Shown here piece by piece: positions 44,424 to 55,724 of a stretch of 64,000 nt of DNA. The notes beneath the pieces were generated by a model that saw only the letters and a program-made list of their open reading frames with translations, made no database searches and was not told where the DNA came from. The position numbers and the translations under genes were made by a program. Each line of letters begins with the position of its first letter. The first letter of the stretch is position 1. The stretch lies in contig NC_026740.1 in NCBI RefSeq assembly GCF_000210295.1, forward strand, positions 1,681,691 to 1,745,690, in the 5' to 3' direction. The DNA comes from Trypanosoma brucei gambiense DAL972 (lineage: Eukaryota > Euglenozoa > Kinetoplastea > Trypanosomatida > Trypanosomatidae).

Positions 44424-45082
44424 AAATCCACACTCCCTTTTGTATTTTTTTCTTTTTTTTTTGGTTTTGCTTTGTTTCCTCCCCACCTCCACTTCCAGTT
44501 ACAAATGACTTTAGGAGAGTGACAATGCAACGCGCAAAACTGAGAAATAAAAACATAAAAAAACAAAATATGAGCATGGGAACATGTGCAGTAACACAAA
44601 GAACAGACAGACAGACAGACGACTACAGTTGGCACTGGGGAAGAGTGAGTGAGTGAGATAATAGCGATATTTTAGCGCTAACGCAGGAGGTCGGCTCAAG
44701 AGTCAAGCATAATATTGACAAGAGAGGTGTCGCAACTACAACCTCCTTCAAGAAAGAATTGCATCCTTTGCGCACGAACCCCCTCCTCCTGGGTGTAAAC
44801 AAAGTTTATTATTAATGCCAAATAAATCCAACAGAGAACAGCGGCAACACCAATAACAGCGCAACACGAGTAGAAAGCGAAGACAACCAACCAAACGATC
44901 TCCCCTGTTAGCCTCACAGCGGCTCTGCCACGGCCAGCAAACATACAAACACACAAACGGACAGAAAGGTACACAAACTGTCCTCAATACAAGCAAATGT
45001 GATAAAAAGATGTTGAGAAGGAAAAAAAAAAGGCAAATACTGGATACCCAACATAACACCCTTCTGATCTCTACGCAACACG
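44424..45082. other. Spacer upstream of the J-protein gene
   Basis: Includes a GACA run at 44606-44621 and a GAGT run at 44644-44656. Frames on the minus strand (44974-44696, 45104-44748) overlap each other, look non-protein-like and are not supported. It probably holds the 3' UTR of the gene at 45083. Confidence 0.5.
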
Positions 45083-45868
45083 CTACAAGTCGTAAAAGCG
45101 GCACATAATCGCGCGTGAGTCAAATATACTGCCGTGAAGCTCCGCCACAACATTAGCGGCACTAGACTTCGAGGAAAGTGTGCATACAAGCGCCACATGA
45201 TCGTCAAAAGCAGGCGGTTCCAGTTCCTCCTCCGCCTCACCGCCATTCGATTCCTCCTCCCCATTTGTTGGTGCCCTCCTCTCCTCCATCTTTAGCCGTT
45301 TCCCCACTGGTTCCAAATCCACCTCTCCATCCCTGCCACCTCCACCGCCACCGCTGCCGCATGCATCACCACCGTCATCCACAAGCACTTGATAATTGAT
45401 TATTTTCTCCTTGGCGACCTCCTCTACTTTGCCCAACACCGCCCGCAGTAACTCATCCAGTGGCCCTTCACTCAGTGAAAGATGTCGGTACATCTGCAGT
45501 GAAACAAAATTTGTTAACAGGACATGCGGCGACGGAACACCGAATGCGGGGGTTCCTTGTGGGTCCAGAAGCCGTTTCCGTCTCTTGTAGAGCGCCTTCT
45601 CCCGTTTCCGCTGTTCCCAGCGCCTCTCAATATCCTTAATGATACACCTCACAATATCATCCACGGTCGCATGCTGCAGGGCAGTTTCCTTCACCACGCG
45701 ATTCATCCAAAACCCCGCCACGGCATCCCATTGTTTCTCAAAGAAGTTATGATTCGACCGCTCCTTTACACTTTCAGGCATGCGGAGGTCTTGCCGTGTG
45801 AACTGAAGCCGCCTGCCAGTGCTGCCCCAAATGACGAGAGCCGAAGACGTGGTGCCCGACGTGTCCAT
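45083..45868 (-). CDS. Protein with C-terminal split RRM / U2AF-homology-like domain (261 aa)
   Basis: The C-terminal half fits an RRM-type fold: first strand HVLLTNFV at about 115-122, helix PLDELLRAVLGKVEEVAKEK at 136-155, strand INYQVLV, then an acidic, Gly-rich insertion (about 165-222), then DHVALVCTLS, helix AANVVAELHGSIF and final strand AIMCRFYDL. The last part resembles U2AF-homology motifs of splicing factors (FDSRAIMCRFYD), but the Arg of the ligand-binding R-x-F is Ser (SIF, 247-249). The N-terminal half is helical and basic (84-102). This suggests a role in RNA processing, possibly splicing. Fold assignment is by eye; moderate certainty. Confidence 0.72.
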   Translation of the reverse strand: MDTSGTTSSALVIWGSTGRRLQFTRQDLRMPESVKERSNHNFFEKQWDAVAGFWMNRVVKETALQHATVDDIVRCIIKDIERRWEQRKREKALYKRRKRLLDPQGTPAFGVPSPHVLLTNFVSLQMYRHLSLSEGPLDELLRAVLGKVEEVAKEKIINYQVLVDDGGDACGSGGGGGGRDGEVDLEPVGKRLKMEERRAPTNGEEESNGGEAEEELEPPAFDDHVALVCTLSSKSSAANVVAELHGSIFDSRAIMCRFYDL

Positions 45869-46306
45869 CAGAAGCGTGGGTTTAAAGAAATCAAATGTTT
45901 AATGCAACGGGTGAGTTCAGTGTTTGTGTGAAGAGAAACCGCGCCTTCCCTCAACCTCCTCCCCCCCCCCCTCTTTTCCTCCTCCACAGTTAGCGCCTCT
46001 TTCAAGTGGGAAATGTATCTCTTAATGAAAAATATATATATCTATGAAGGCGGTGAAACGCGCTCACCACTAGCAGGTGGCGACAATATTGACAATAATA
46101 AATATTATTATTAATATCAATGTTATTAATATTAGAGGTAGTAATAACAACGCTTTTTCGCCTGCTTGTGTCTTCTCAAATCCCTTAATTTTACCCGTTA
46201 AATATGGAATCAGTAACGGACACCTTGACAAGCGTAGCGGAATTACAGAATTTAAGAGAGAAAGGAAGGAAGGAAGAAGAAGAGATAAGTGAGCACAAGG
46301 GAATAT

Positions 46307-46338
<32 letters not shown>

Positions 46339-46832
46339 CATATCAATATACGTGTACACGCATATTTTCACCGTCTATCTGTTGTTCCACTGGAGAAAAA
46401 AAGTTAGGAATTGCGCAAACACAGCGACATACACACACAAGGAGGGAGAGAGAAAGAAAGAAAAAAAAGAGAAAAAGAGAAAAAGAGAGAGATAAAAAGA
46501 AAAAATTCATACATTACGAAAAACAAAAGAAATTGAATGACGGCTAGTGAATTGGAGAGAAGCACCGGATTTTTTTTTTAAAAAAAGCACACAAACACAC
46601 ACGCCCGCACTGGCACAAAACTCCCCACCTCACACAACCACAAAGAGAGAAAAAAAAACACATACACAAACACAAACACCTCTCCGTCGTCAACGCCACT
46701 TTTACCTCCACACTATTACCGCTTTTAATTATTATTTTTTTTTCTTTTCTTCTTCTATTCATTCTGGAACTATTTCCTTATTTTTCACTTATTTGTTTGT
46801 TTGGTTGCCGCCGTTCTTCCATCTATCTATCC

Positions 46833-46864
<32 letters not shown>

Positions 46865-49800
46865 TGAATTACGATGCCACAGTGAAGAGAAACGGTTGGT
46901 TGTAGCTGCATGCCTAATGATTATTATAATCATTATATATATATATATATATATTATTTTTTTCAGTTATTTATATTTATACACGAACACACCATACACA
47001 AACAAAAAAAAAAGGGAAACAACTTTACATGTATGTGCCTCTTTTCTTTGTTCGAATATATTCATTCACCTTTTTATTTTTATAAGCATTTCGATCACAC
47101 ATATACATACATATATGAAGACGACTGAACAGCAAATAAAAAAAAAGTAAAATGAAAAATAAAGCGAAATGGTGATGAAAACAAAAAAAACGAGTGATTA
47201 ACGAAGGAAGAAAACGGAAGCGGACAGGGGACAGGGGACAGAGGACAGGGTGGAGGGAACAAAAAAAAAAAGTCAGTAACACTACTCATGGAAAGAAAAA
47301 AAAGGAAAAAAAGAAGAAGAAAAAGGGACGGGTAAAAATAAAAACAGTAAGAAAAATAGAAAAAAAAGTGTGAAGAACAGAAACAATTACAAACAAACAA
47401 ACAAAGTCAAATAAAATCAGATAAATTATACAAACCATAAATATTCGTATACATGTGTACGCCGAGTTACTACGCACTAACACACATGGGTATGGTCACA
47501 CATGCCAGAGTCTGTAGGACGTTGAAAAGGAAAAACAAAAAAAAACAAGAAACAAAAAAACAAAGTTGCAGATCGATGTTAGTTGATGGAAGTATTTTAT
47601 AAAGGAAAGAGGAGGGAAAAAAAAAAAGAAAAACAACAACAAATGAAAATGAAAATGAAAATTTTAACAAAAGTAACAGACCGAATGGAAGCGACTCCAT
47701 TTTAATGTTTCGTCACTCGCTCTGTTATTTCCTGTTCTTTACTCACTTCCTTTTTATTCCCGTTTAACTCTTTCACTTCCATGTCATATTGTATAACTTC
47801 ACTCCACTTTTACAGGCTCTGTCACTAACTTCATTTTTATTTTATCTTAAATATTTATTTTATTTTACTTCCCCGCTTCTAATTTTAAAGAAAGAAAGAA
47901 AAGAAACTTAAATTAAATTAAATAAACGAAAACAAAAGAATCATTCCTCCCCACTTACTCTTCATAGAATCAGTTTCTGTTACTTTTATTGTTTATTAGT
48001 ACGCTTCTTTGATTCTTTTTCTTTAAAATATATATATATATATAATTCCCCTCTTCCTCCTCCTCTCCCGCCTCCCGCCTCCCGCATGCGCTAATGCTTA
48101 AAAAAAAAAAAGAAAAAAGGAAAGAAATCACCTCCCATACGGTTCCATTCCTTAAACTAAATCTTTTATTTTTCCTTTTTTCTTTCTCCTTCTCCATCTC
48201 TTCCTTTTCTTTATTTTTATTTTTTATTTTTATTTTTATTTTTACACAAACACACACAACTATATGCCTATGCATCATTGCCGAGAGCAGTTGTTAACTC
48301 ATCGACAAATATTTGTTTTTCTTCACATTTCTGAAAAAGAACATCAAAACAACAAAAAGCATATTAACATAAATACATGTAAATAAATATACATTTTAGA
48401 AAGAAAAAAAAGAAAAAAAAGAAAAAAAATAAGTGTGAGATGTCATACGCCTGTGTTAGCAAACACAGCTAAAATATATCCGCGCAAAAAAAAAAAAAAA
48501 CACCATCATAGGCACTCCCCTCACGCATCCGTTTTTCTTGTTTTTGTTGTTGTCGTTTCAACAACAATAAAAATAAGAAATATTCATCCATTTCGCTTTA
48601 AATATTGATCCTCTTTCATAGCAGCATATATATAAACATATATATATATATATAAACACACACACACACACACATCCATGATAATACCTCGAATTATTAT
48701 TATTATTGTTATTGTTATTGTTATCATTCGTTTGCCCCACCAGTGAAAACAAAAAAAACAAAAATTATGAATTACCCCTTTAATTCCCCGTCCCATTACC
48801 ATCACAACAACAATAACCAGCGCCCAATAATAATAATAAAAGTAATAGATAATAACAATAGTACAAAATACATAATACACAAATAATTTCAATAATAGTA
48901 ACAACATGAAAATCAGAAGCAGAAAAGAATGAAAAAGAAAGAAAAAGAAAGAAAGGGGGGCGAAAGAGGGGAAAGGAGGAATGAGCGCAGTGACACCAAT
49001 AATAATAATAACAATAATAACAGTATCAACAAATATTAATTAATATTAATAAATAAATAAATAAATAAATAAGTGAGGGAAACGTAATTAAGAAATGGGA
49101 CGAAAGGGACCAACATCCCTTCAGACAACCGCAACAAAACAAAACAGATACAACTAAAAGTGGTGTCGCTCAGTCACACAGGAACAATAACGATACCGCT
49201 GGGATGGGATGGTGGAAGAGGAATGAATAAATGACAAAAAGTAAAATAAGAAGGGGAAGGAAAAAAAAAACGTAAAGGAAGAAACCGGAAAGCAAAGGTA
49301 TCGTAGTAAATAGGAATGGGAAGGGCAAGGAAAGACGAAAAGGTAAAAACGTAAAAGTAAAAAGAAAAAGAAAAATAAGGAGAAAAAGAAAAAAAGCTGT
49401 CAATCGTACCAACAAACAGCAGCAACAGCACCACCGGCAATATTCACATGTGAAGAGAGCTACAAATATATTTAAAAAAAAAAATCGGTGACAAACAGAA
49501 GAAACGGCAACAAACCAAACCAAACCAAACACAAAGTGATAATTTTTTTAAAAAAAGTCAGTAAGAACACAAAAAAAACGAAAGGGTAAAGGGAAAGGAA
49601 AGTGAAGCGAGTGCCCACGTATTCACTTATTTACATGTTTGGAATATCGAGAGGAGAAAGCACCCAAAACAAAAGACAAACGAACAATATTTTATTTATA
49701 TTTATTTATTTGCTTATATTTAAAAAGAAGAGTTTTTTTTTCTTTAAGTTCTTGCGTTCGGGTGTCGGGGGAGGAGGAAACTGAAAAAGTGGCGTACGTG

Positions 49801-50894
49801 TGTCTGTGTGTGTGTGTGTGCCTATGGACCAAAAAATTTAATAAAAGGGGAAAATAAATAGAAAAACGAATGAAAGAGAAGCTCCGCAAAAGTTGAAAAT
49901 GAGAGTAAACTTAACAGAAGAAAAAAGAAAAAAAGATGCAGCGGCGCAAATCGACAATAAAAAGAAGAGGTTACGACGAGTCAGTGAGAATTATTCATTA
50001 ATACACATATAAATGGATCCGCATGTCTCCCTCATCTATCCGTCACAACCGTCATGAATGAAAAAGCGAATCGATTAGCACACGCCACCGGCAAACACAG
50101 CGAATGAAAGGGAGAAAAAAAGAAAGAAGGACCTCCACAAATGTCGTTTCACTCTTATTATTATTATTATTATCACCATCAATATTATTCCCTTCCCTTC
50201 TTCTTTCTTCTGTCCTTCCTGTTGTCGCTAATCTCCAACGATTTCACGAACAATAAACATAAACATAAAACGCACACAGAAAACAAAACAAAAAAAAAAG
50301 AATCATCACAATCTCATCATTTGTCTTCTCCCCGCGTATCATCTTGGACGTTTTTAAACCTTTCTGGCGGTCTTATGCTCTCCCATCCAACCTTTGCTCT
50401 CGTTCCTCTTTTCTTTTCATTTTCGTTTTTTATTTTTCTTTCATTAAAAAAGGCAAATCATACGCAAAGTGCAAAACGAACACGAAAACTGTACTCAGCA
50501 TCCTTTCTTCCTCTCCATCACTTTACATCCCTTTCACCTTTCCTCCCTCTTCCCCTTCGTTTTAAATCATGCTGAAACGTTTTTTTTTCTTTTCCCCTCC
50601 CCTACCGCCTCCTTCCCCTAAAAAAGACATCATCATCATAGGCATCAATTGTACGGGAAGGGGGGGGGGAGGTCCCCCTTTTAGGTGGCAGTGGTGGTGA
50701 TGTTTCATATGCTTTGTTTTAGTTTCATCAGCAAAAAAAAAAAATGCTCCATTCACCTCGTACATATCTTTTCATTGACTCCCACACACACACACATACA
50801 CACACACACATTCTTTCCTTTTCTCCTTTTTCCTTTTTTTCTTTTCCTCTTCATCTCATTTCACTACAATCATCTGCAAGTGTTGTTTTAATAT
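45869..50894. other. 5-kb gene-free, AT-rich spacer
   Basis: No frame in 5 kb looks like a protein. Open frames are translations of A- or T-rich tracts, TAA/TTA runs (48690-48725, 48826-48845, 50156-50175) and TA runs (46320-46338, 46834-46855, 46933-46954, 48637-48654). By orientation it would contain the 3' UTR of the kinase gene and the 5' region of the gene at 45083. No tRNA, snoRNA pair or other RNA was recognised by eye. Confidence 0.6.
46306..46338. repeat. Compound CA/TA microsatellite
   Basis: (CA)n followed directly by (TA)n on the plus strand. Similar TA runs follow at 46834-46855 and 46933-46954. Confidence 0.9.
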
Positions 50895-52541
50895 TCATCT
50901 CTCGTTGCGGCGCTTGGAGTTGATAGGTGGAAGCCGCGGCCCCTTCGACTGCGGGGAACGCGAAGGATTCATTAAAGACGTGTGTGCCGACCCGTGTTGT
51001 GATCGCGAACGGGTCGTGCGGGCGGATCGGGACTGCGTGGGACTCACCTGCTCTAAAGGGCGTGGGCCTGTGCAACTCTGCATGGAAAGACACAACGTTG
51101 GGGCGGCGGCCAGTCGCTCCTTCAGTGCTGATGAGATTTGAGCAAGGGCTTCAGCAGAGAGTTGTGTTCCCTCCAACCCGAGATATGTAAGTCGTGACTG
51201 CGGGCTTCGGGCAAGACGGAGCAGACCACGACCTGCCAGTGCCGGAATGGGGTTGTTGGACAAGTTCAGTGACACCAAAGACGGATGATTACCAACCACC
51301 TTCACAAGTTGCTGCAGAAACGTGAGATTGAAGATGTTGTTGTTGCTCAGATCTAACGACTCAAGAGTTCGGCTCACCTCCACCATTGGGAGTAACAATG
51401 GCAAACCGCGAGGATGACGCAGGAATACACCACTACACTCTAACGACGGACACGGTGGTTCGTACCTACCAGACACCACGTAGGTGAAGTTGCGGAGCAT
51501 TGCACAGTTTCCGCAATCACTGCTATCGAGCATGCGGCAGTACCGCAGGTAAAGCAGCCGGTGGGCAGCCATAATAGCGATGCTGAGAGCGCGAAACACG
51601 CCACGGGGACGTAGCCCACTTCGCTTTGGCGCCTTCGGCTCATCATCGGGAATTTCCATGTTCATACCTAGTTTGATCCACGGGTGCTTTAGAGCCTCGC
51701 GTGCACTATACCGGCGGTTCGGATCAACCACAAGTAATTTGGATATAAAGTCATGCAAAGCCGATGACCCCTCACTAATCTTTCCATCCTTCATGTTGTA
51801 ATTGGCCTTCAGAATAGCCTCCGTCGTCTCTTTCTGCGTACGACCCAGAAATGGATATTCACCTGTGAACATAAGATACACCATTACGCCTAATGCCCAC
51901 ATGTCCACCGGTTTGCCATAGTTTGTGTCGCTGAATATCTCAGGTGCCATAAACACCGTTGTGCCACAAAAGGACATGAGGCACTGATCCACGCCAACGA
52001 GCACGGCAAAACCAAAGTCAGATATCTTACACACTAAGTCACCCTCCGAAAGAAGACAATTCTCCGGTTTAAGGTCTCGATGAACAATACCCTTTTGGTG
52101 GATGAACTCTAACGCAAACAGAAGCTGCATAGTAATACGACGAGTCTGGACTTCACTAAATGATCCATCACGTTTCAGCGCACGCTGCAACTCACCACCA
52201 GCCATATATTCCATTACAATCCAAAGGGTTTGATCATCGTGAAACGTCTCCTCTAATCGCACAATATTTGGATGACTGAGAAGACTCATGGTCTCAACCT
52301 CACCCATCACACTACGCAACCCTTTTGCTCCCGCTTCTCGCTTGTTGATAATTTTTACTCCGTACGGTCGCTTCAACGAGTCGTGCCGCCGGCAACATTT
52401 CCATACCGTTCCGTACGCCCCTTTTCCAAGTTCCTCCAAAAGTTCGTAATGATGGTCAAAAGAAACTGTCTTGGACGAAGAGGCTAATGCGCGGGCCTCC
52501 GTCAACGTACTCTGCAACGAATGGAAGTCCATAATTCTCAC
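50895..52541 (-). CDS. Serine/threonine protein kinase with C-terminal leucine-rich repeats (548 aa)
   Basis: The kinase domain covers about 32-289 with all catalytic elements: glycine loop GKGAYGTV (39-46), Lys63, alpha-C Glu81 or Glu83, HRDLKPEN (154-161, catalytic D156), DFG (175-177) and MAPE (198-201). It resembles the CAMK group. The activation loop has FCGTTVFMAPE. After a basic linker (about 300-345) come leucine-rich repeats at about 391-480 (LESLDLSNN, LVSLNLSNN, LTYLGLEGT), then a Ser/Arg/Pro-rich tail. The LRR part may bind substrates or a cytoskeletal structure. Start at MRIMDF; Met4 is equally possible. It is followed downstream by the unusually long gene-free region. Confidence 0.92.
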   Translation of the reverse strand: MRIMDFHSLQSTLTEARALASSSKTVSFDHHYELLEELGKGAYGTVWKCCRRHDSLKRPYGVKIINKREAGAKGLRSVMGEVETMSLLSHPNIVRLEETFHDDQTLWIVMEYMAGGELQRALKRDGSFSEVQTRRITMQLLFALEFIHQKGIVHRDLKPENCLLSEGDLVCKISDFGFAVLVGVDQCLMSFCGTTVFMAPEIFSDTNYGKPVDMWALGVMVYLMFTGEYPFLGRTQKETTEAILKANYNMKDGKISEGSSALHDFISKLLVVDPNRRYSAREALKHPWIKLGMNMEIPDDEPKAPKRSGLRPRGVFRALSIAIMAAHRLLYLRYCRMLDSSDCGNCAMLRNFTYVVSGRYEPPCPSLECSGVFLRHPRGLPLLLPMVEVSRTLESLDLSNNNIFNLTFLQQLVKVVGNHPSLVSLNLSNNPIPALAGRGLLRLARSPQSRLTYLGLEGTQLSAEALAQISSALKERLAAAPTLCLSMQSCTGPRPLEQVSPTQSRSARTTRSRSQHGSAHTSLMNPSRSPQSKGPRLPPINSKRRNER

Positions 52542-53950
52542 TGGTAAGACGCTCTACCGTTCGTTTGACCGCTTGTCGATGTTGTATGATAAAGAAAAAC
52601 AAATTCCGAAAGTTAAAACCAAAACTTTTTTTTAAAAAAAAAAACTATCCTTTTATTTGTTCTTCTCCTCCTCCTCCTCTCTATTCTCTGAGTAAGGTGG
52701 TGTTGTGATCGTACAAAACAAAACAAAAAAAAGCACAGACACAACCTCGCTCACGCACGTACTTTCACCCTATTCTTTCTTTTCTTTATTTGAGCTACTA
52801 ACTCGTATTTTCCTTTGCTTGAATTACACAACAATATCCCCCTCCCTCCCCTTTCGAGGAGTCGCGCGTAGAGAGAAGAGGTAAATGATGTTCTTCTTAT
52901 TGAAGCGGGGGAACGTCCTACTATGCCCACCACTTCCTATATATATATATACTTGTATACTTATATACTTGTATACTTGTATACTTGCGCGTATAAACAA
53001 ATATACGCACGCTCGCTTAACCGGCAACCAACACCTGACACAACAAACGCTGCGCTACCTGACCTTGCCTTCACGCCCCTTTGTTGTGTGTCCCTTGTGC
53101 TGTTCCTGTTGTTTCTCTTCCGTCCCTTGATATCGTGCTTATTTTGTCGTTTTTTTTTTCTTTTTTGGTTTTGGCTTTATATTCCTGTACCTTCAGCTTT
53201 CACCCTCTCTGTGTTCACACCCTCACCTTTTCCCCCTCTGTGGCACTACCCGGCTGATGGTAACGGTGATGATGATATCACTGCCCTGCCGATCTTTGGC
53301 AACAGACAGCCCCTGAAGAGAGAGACCCGAGGAAAAGGGAAACAGGATGGAATATGCACCGAAGAAGGAAGCGGAACCGGCAATGTTAATTGCACCTTTG
53401 CACAAACACACGCACACACGCACACACGCGCGCGCCGGAACTTTTACTCCCTCCTTTTTTACTTTGCCTTATTTTTCCCCTTTGTTCTTTTCACAACACT
53501 ACGAGTTTGTGTCAATGTGTATGTATTTGCTTGAGTCGAAGGAGGGGGAAGTCGTATTCGTATATGCACACGCGCGGGAGTATGCGTGCGTGTGCTTATA
53601 TCCACACCTGAAATATGTACGAGTAAATATATATATATATATATTCCAAAATGCTGTATGTAAACTGAATAGACAGAAATAATGATAATAGATATACAAT
53701 TATTCCCTTTCCCCCTTTTATTTTGCTAAAATTATCTTGTTTGATTACGTTTTCTTTTCTTTTGATGTATTAAGCGAATACACACCTCGCGGGGACCTCA
53801 CTTAACTGTTATTCGTCGATATTTGTGTTTGTGTGTCGCGAGAAGGAAGGAAGGAACAACGAAAAAAATAATAATAATAATAATAAAAGAAGGAAGAGAG
53901 AATCACCGGTGCGGGAACAGTAATGGGAAGTGTCAACGACAGAAAGAGAA
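52542..53950. other. Spacer upstream of the kinase gene, no gene seen
   Basis: Contains a T8A10 block (52627-52644), TATACT-like repeats (52938-52988) and a CA/GC-rich run (53401-53436). A plus-strand 203-codon frame here is a repeat translation. It probably carries the kinase 5' UTR. Confidence 0.5.
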
Positions 53951-54157
53951 TTAGAGGTTGTCACAAACGAAGACAGGAGTGAAGTTTGTAGAGGCCCGCA
54001 AAAAAAGATACAAAAAAAGTGAGCAGGTTACCACCAAAGTAAAGACAGAACTTGTACTCAGCCCAGTACGACCCGCGGCTGACCCGTCTGTTCGCGGAAG
54101 TGGTTTTAGCAGTGCAGTGAGAGGAATTTCTGTAGTATCTGTTCGCGCAACCAACAT
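53951..54157 (-). CDS. Possible small tail-anchored membrane protein (68 aa), not recognised
   Basis: A short frame on the coding strand with mixed codon use, inside a less AT-rich island. The N-terminal 35 residues are polar, with Thr, Pro and Gly. A hydrophobic segment at about 37-53 (VFTLVVTCSLFLYLFL) is followed by a short tail with FTPVFV. The layout resembles small translocon- or tail-anchor-type subunits, but no family motif is seen. Upstream on the minus strand a pyrimidine tract at 54396-54368 could define a splice acceptor. The opposite strand is also open (53958-54170), so chance cannot be excluded. Confidence 0.45.
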   Translation of the reverse strand: MLVARTDTTEIPLTALLKPLPRTDGSAAGRTGLSTSSVFTLVVTCSLFLYLFLRASTNFTPVFVCDNL

Positions 54158-54668
54158 TAAGTCACAATAGCATTAACGTTCAAAGTCCATTTGCTGACAC
54201 AAAATCACACACACACACACATCACCGCCTCTACGAATCCACTACAATTCAACCACACATACAACCTTCATTTCCCCTCATCTCCCTTGTCAGTGTCTCA
54301 GCACCTATCTCCCTAAGAGCTTAATGGACCCCGTATGTGAGAGGGCAAAAGCAATTCCTTCCAAAGTAAGAAAAAAAAGAAGGAAGGAAGGAAGGAATCA
54401 AACAGACAAACAAATGGAAGTATAATAAGGACAAGATGCAAACTAAAACTACATCAAAAAGTCCGGGCGGAGTGGGGGGAAAGAAAGAAACCGGGGGCCT
54501 AGCACACACCAAACAGTTGCAAACCGGCTAAACAATACAGAAATGAAAAAGCGGTGGCAATGTACTGAACAGAGAAAGCTCCAAACACAAGCAAATCCCG
54601 GTAACGTAAGTACCACACACAACACACAACAAACACACACACACGTACAAAAAAAAAAAGTCTACCCC
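54158..54668. other. Spacer between small membrane ORF and ARL1
   Basis: Holds a CA run (54207-54221) and the purine-rich plus-strand tract 54368-54396 (pyrimidine on the coding strand, with GGAAGG repeats). No gene beyond the small frame to its left. Probable ARL1 3' UTR. Confidence 0.5.
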
Positions 54669-55241
54669 TCACGAGTCTGCAGTGACGACGCCCCGCTCCC
54701 GCAGCTTATCGCAGAGCCAATCCATTCCTTCCAGTATCCCCTCACCAGTCTTGGCGCTGCTCTTGACGATTGTCCACGTCCGGCACGAAAGAGCCCCCAC
54801 GCCGAGTTGTTCAGCCACACCAGCCTCGCTTACAGCCCCAACCACATCCTGCTTATTAGCAAATATGAGCAATAAACTGCCCCGCAGCTCGTCTTCGTCT
54901 AGGAGGTTGCACAACTCATGCTTTGCGACCCCCATGCGATCCTTGTCCGTACTGTCCACAACATATATGACAGCGTCGGTGTCAGTAAAATAACAGCGCC
55001 AGAAAGGTCGGATATTCGCCTGGCCACCTAAGTCCCATACCTCAAACGTTATGTTTTTATGCGTCAGCGTCTCGAGGTTGAAACCGACTGTTGGTACAGT
55101 TGACGTTACATTGCCCAGTTGCAGACGGTACAGAATAGACGTTTTCCCCGCATTATCCAAACCTAAGACGAGCACGCGGATTTTTCTGTCCGCCGGTAGG
55201 ATTCCGAGAAGGGATTTTATCTGCGAAACCAAAGCCCCCAT
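54669..55241 (-). CDS. ARL1: ADP-ribosylation factor-like GTPase ARL1 (190 aa)
   Basis: Small GTPase of the Arf family; ARL1 acts at the trans-Golgi, recruiting GRIP-domain tethers. Visible motifs: P-loop GLDNAGKT (27-34), switch I TVGFNLET (51-58), WDLGGQ (69-74), NKQD (129-132) and SSAKTGEG (161-168). The start is set at MGALVSQ although the frame is open for 61 more codons upstream. Gly2 is the myristoylation site expected in Arf/ARL1 proteins, and the upstream stretch is low-complexity. A short pyrimidine tract and an AG lie a few bases before this ATG. The C-terminus is slightly longer than usual (GVVTADS). Confidence 0.94.
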   Translation of the reverse strand: MGALVSQIKSLLGILPADRKIRVLVLGLDNAGKTSILYRLQLGNVTSTVPTVGFNLETLTHKNITFEVWDLGGQANIRPFWRCYFTDTDAVIYVVDSTDKDRMGVAKHELCNLLDEDELRGSLLLIFANKQDVVGAVSEAGVAEQLGVGALSCRTWTIVKSSAKTGEGILEGMDWLCDKLRERGVVTADS

Positions 55242-55724
55242 GGGTACTGCACAGAAAAGTATACCCTCCACAGTTCCCTTCCTTCTCTTTCCTTCCCTAT
55301 TTTCTTTACTTGTGTTGTTGTTGCTGCTGTTTTCATAAGAAAAACAAAAACAAGTTAAATAAGTTTGATTCGAGCCTTCCCTTCCCACCTCCCTTCCACG
55401 GCGCCTCCCGTAACTCTTGTCCACTGGAGAGAAACATATTTATGAAAGTAGGAAAGGGGGAATTTAACACCAAATGTCCCACAAACACTTTCTCGGCCAC
55501 GCACCAAACACAAATTTGAACACACGTACCTCCTCCAAACAGGCGAAACAATGACGAACGAGCGGACCTGGTGCCACCGGATCGAGGAACAAAATGTAAA
55601 AAAAAAAAAACAAAGGTTAGGGGAGTCGGCTCTAAAAAGCATATATATGACTCTGTATGCATACACGCGTGTGGGCGACAAAGTATACGACGGTGAGACT
55701 ACCACCACAACCGTAGTGGAAGAC
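55242..55724. other. Spacer between ARL1 and the 535-aa gene
   Basis: Overlapping minus-strand frames here (55662-55333, 55741-55355) disagree and look like UTR sequence. It would contain the ARL1 5' UTR and the 3' UTR of the next gene. Confidence 0.5.

Noticed and set aside
52923..53534. 203-codon plus-strand frame left of ARL1
   Set aside because: Built from TATACT, T-rich and CA-rich repeats and on the wrong strand.
54669..55424. 61-residue N-terminal extension of ARL1 in the same frame
   Set aside because: Low-complexity, not conserved in the family, and would block N-myristoylation at Gly2.
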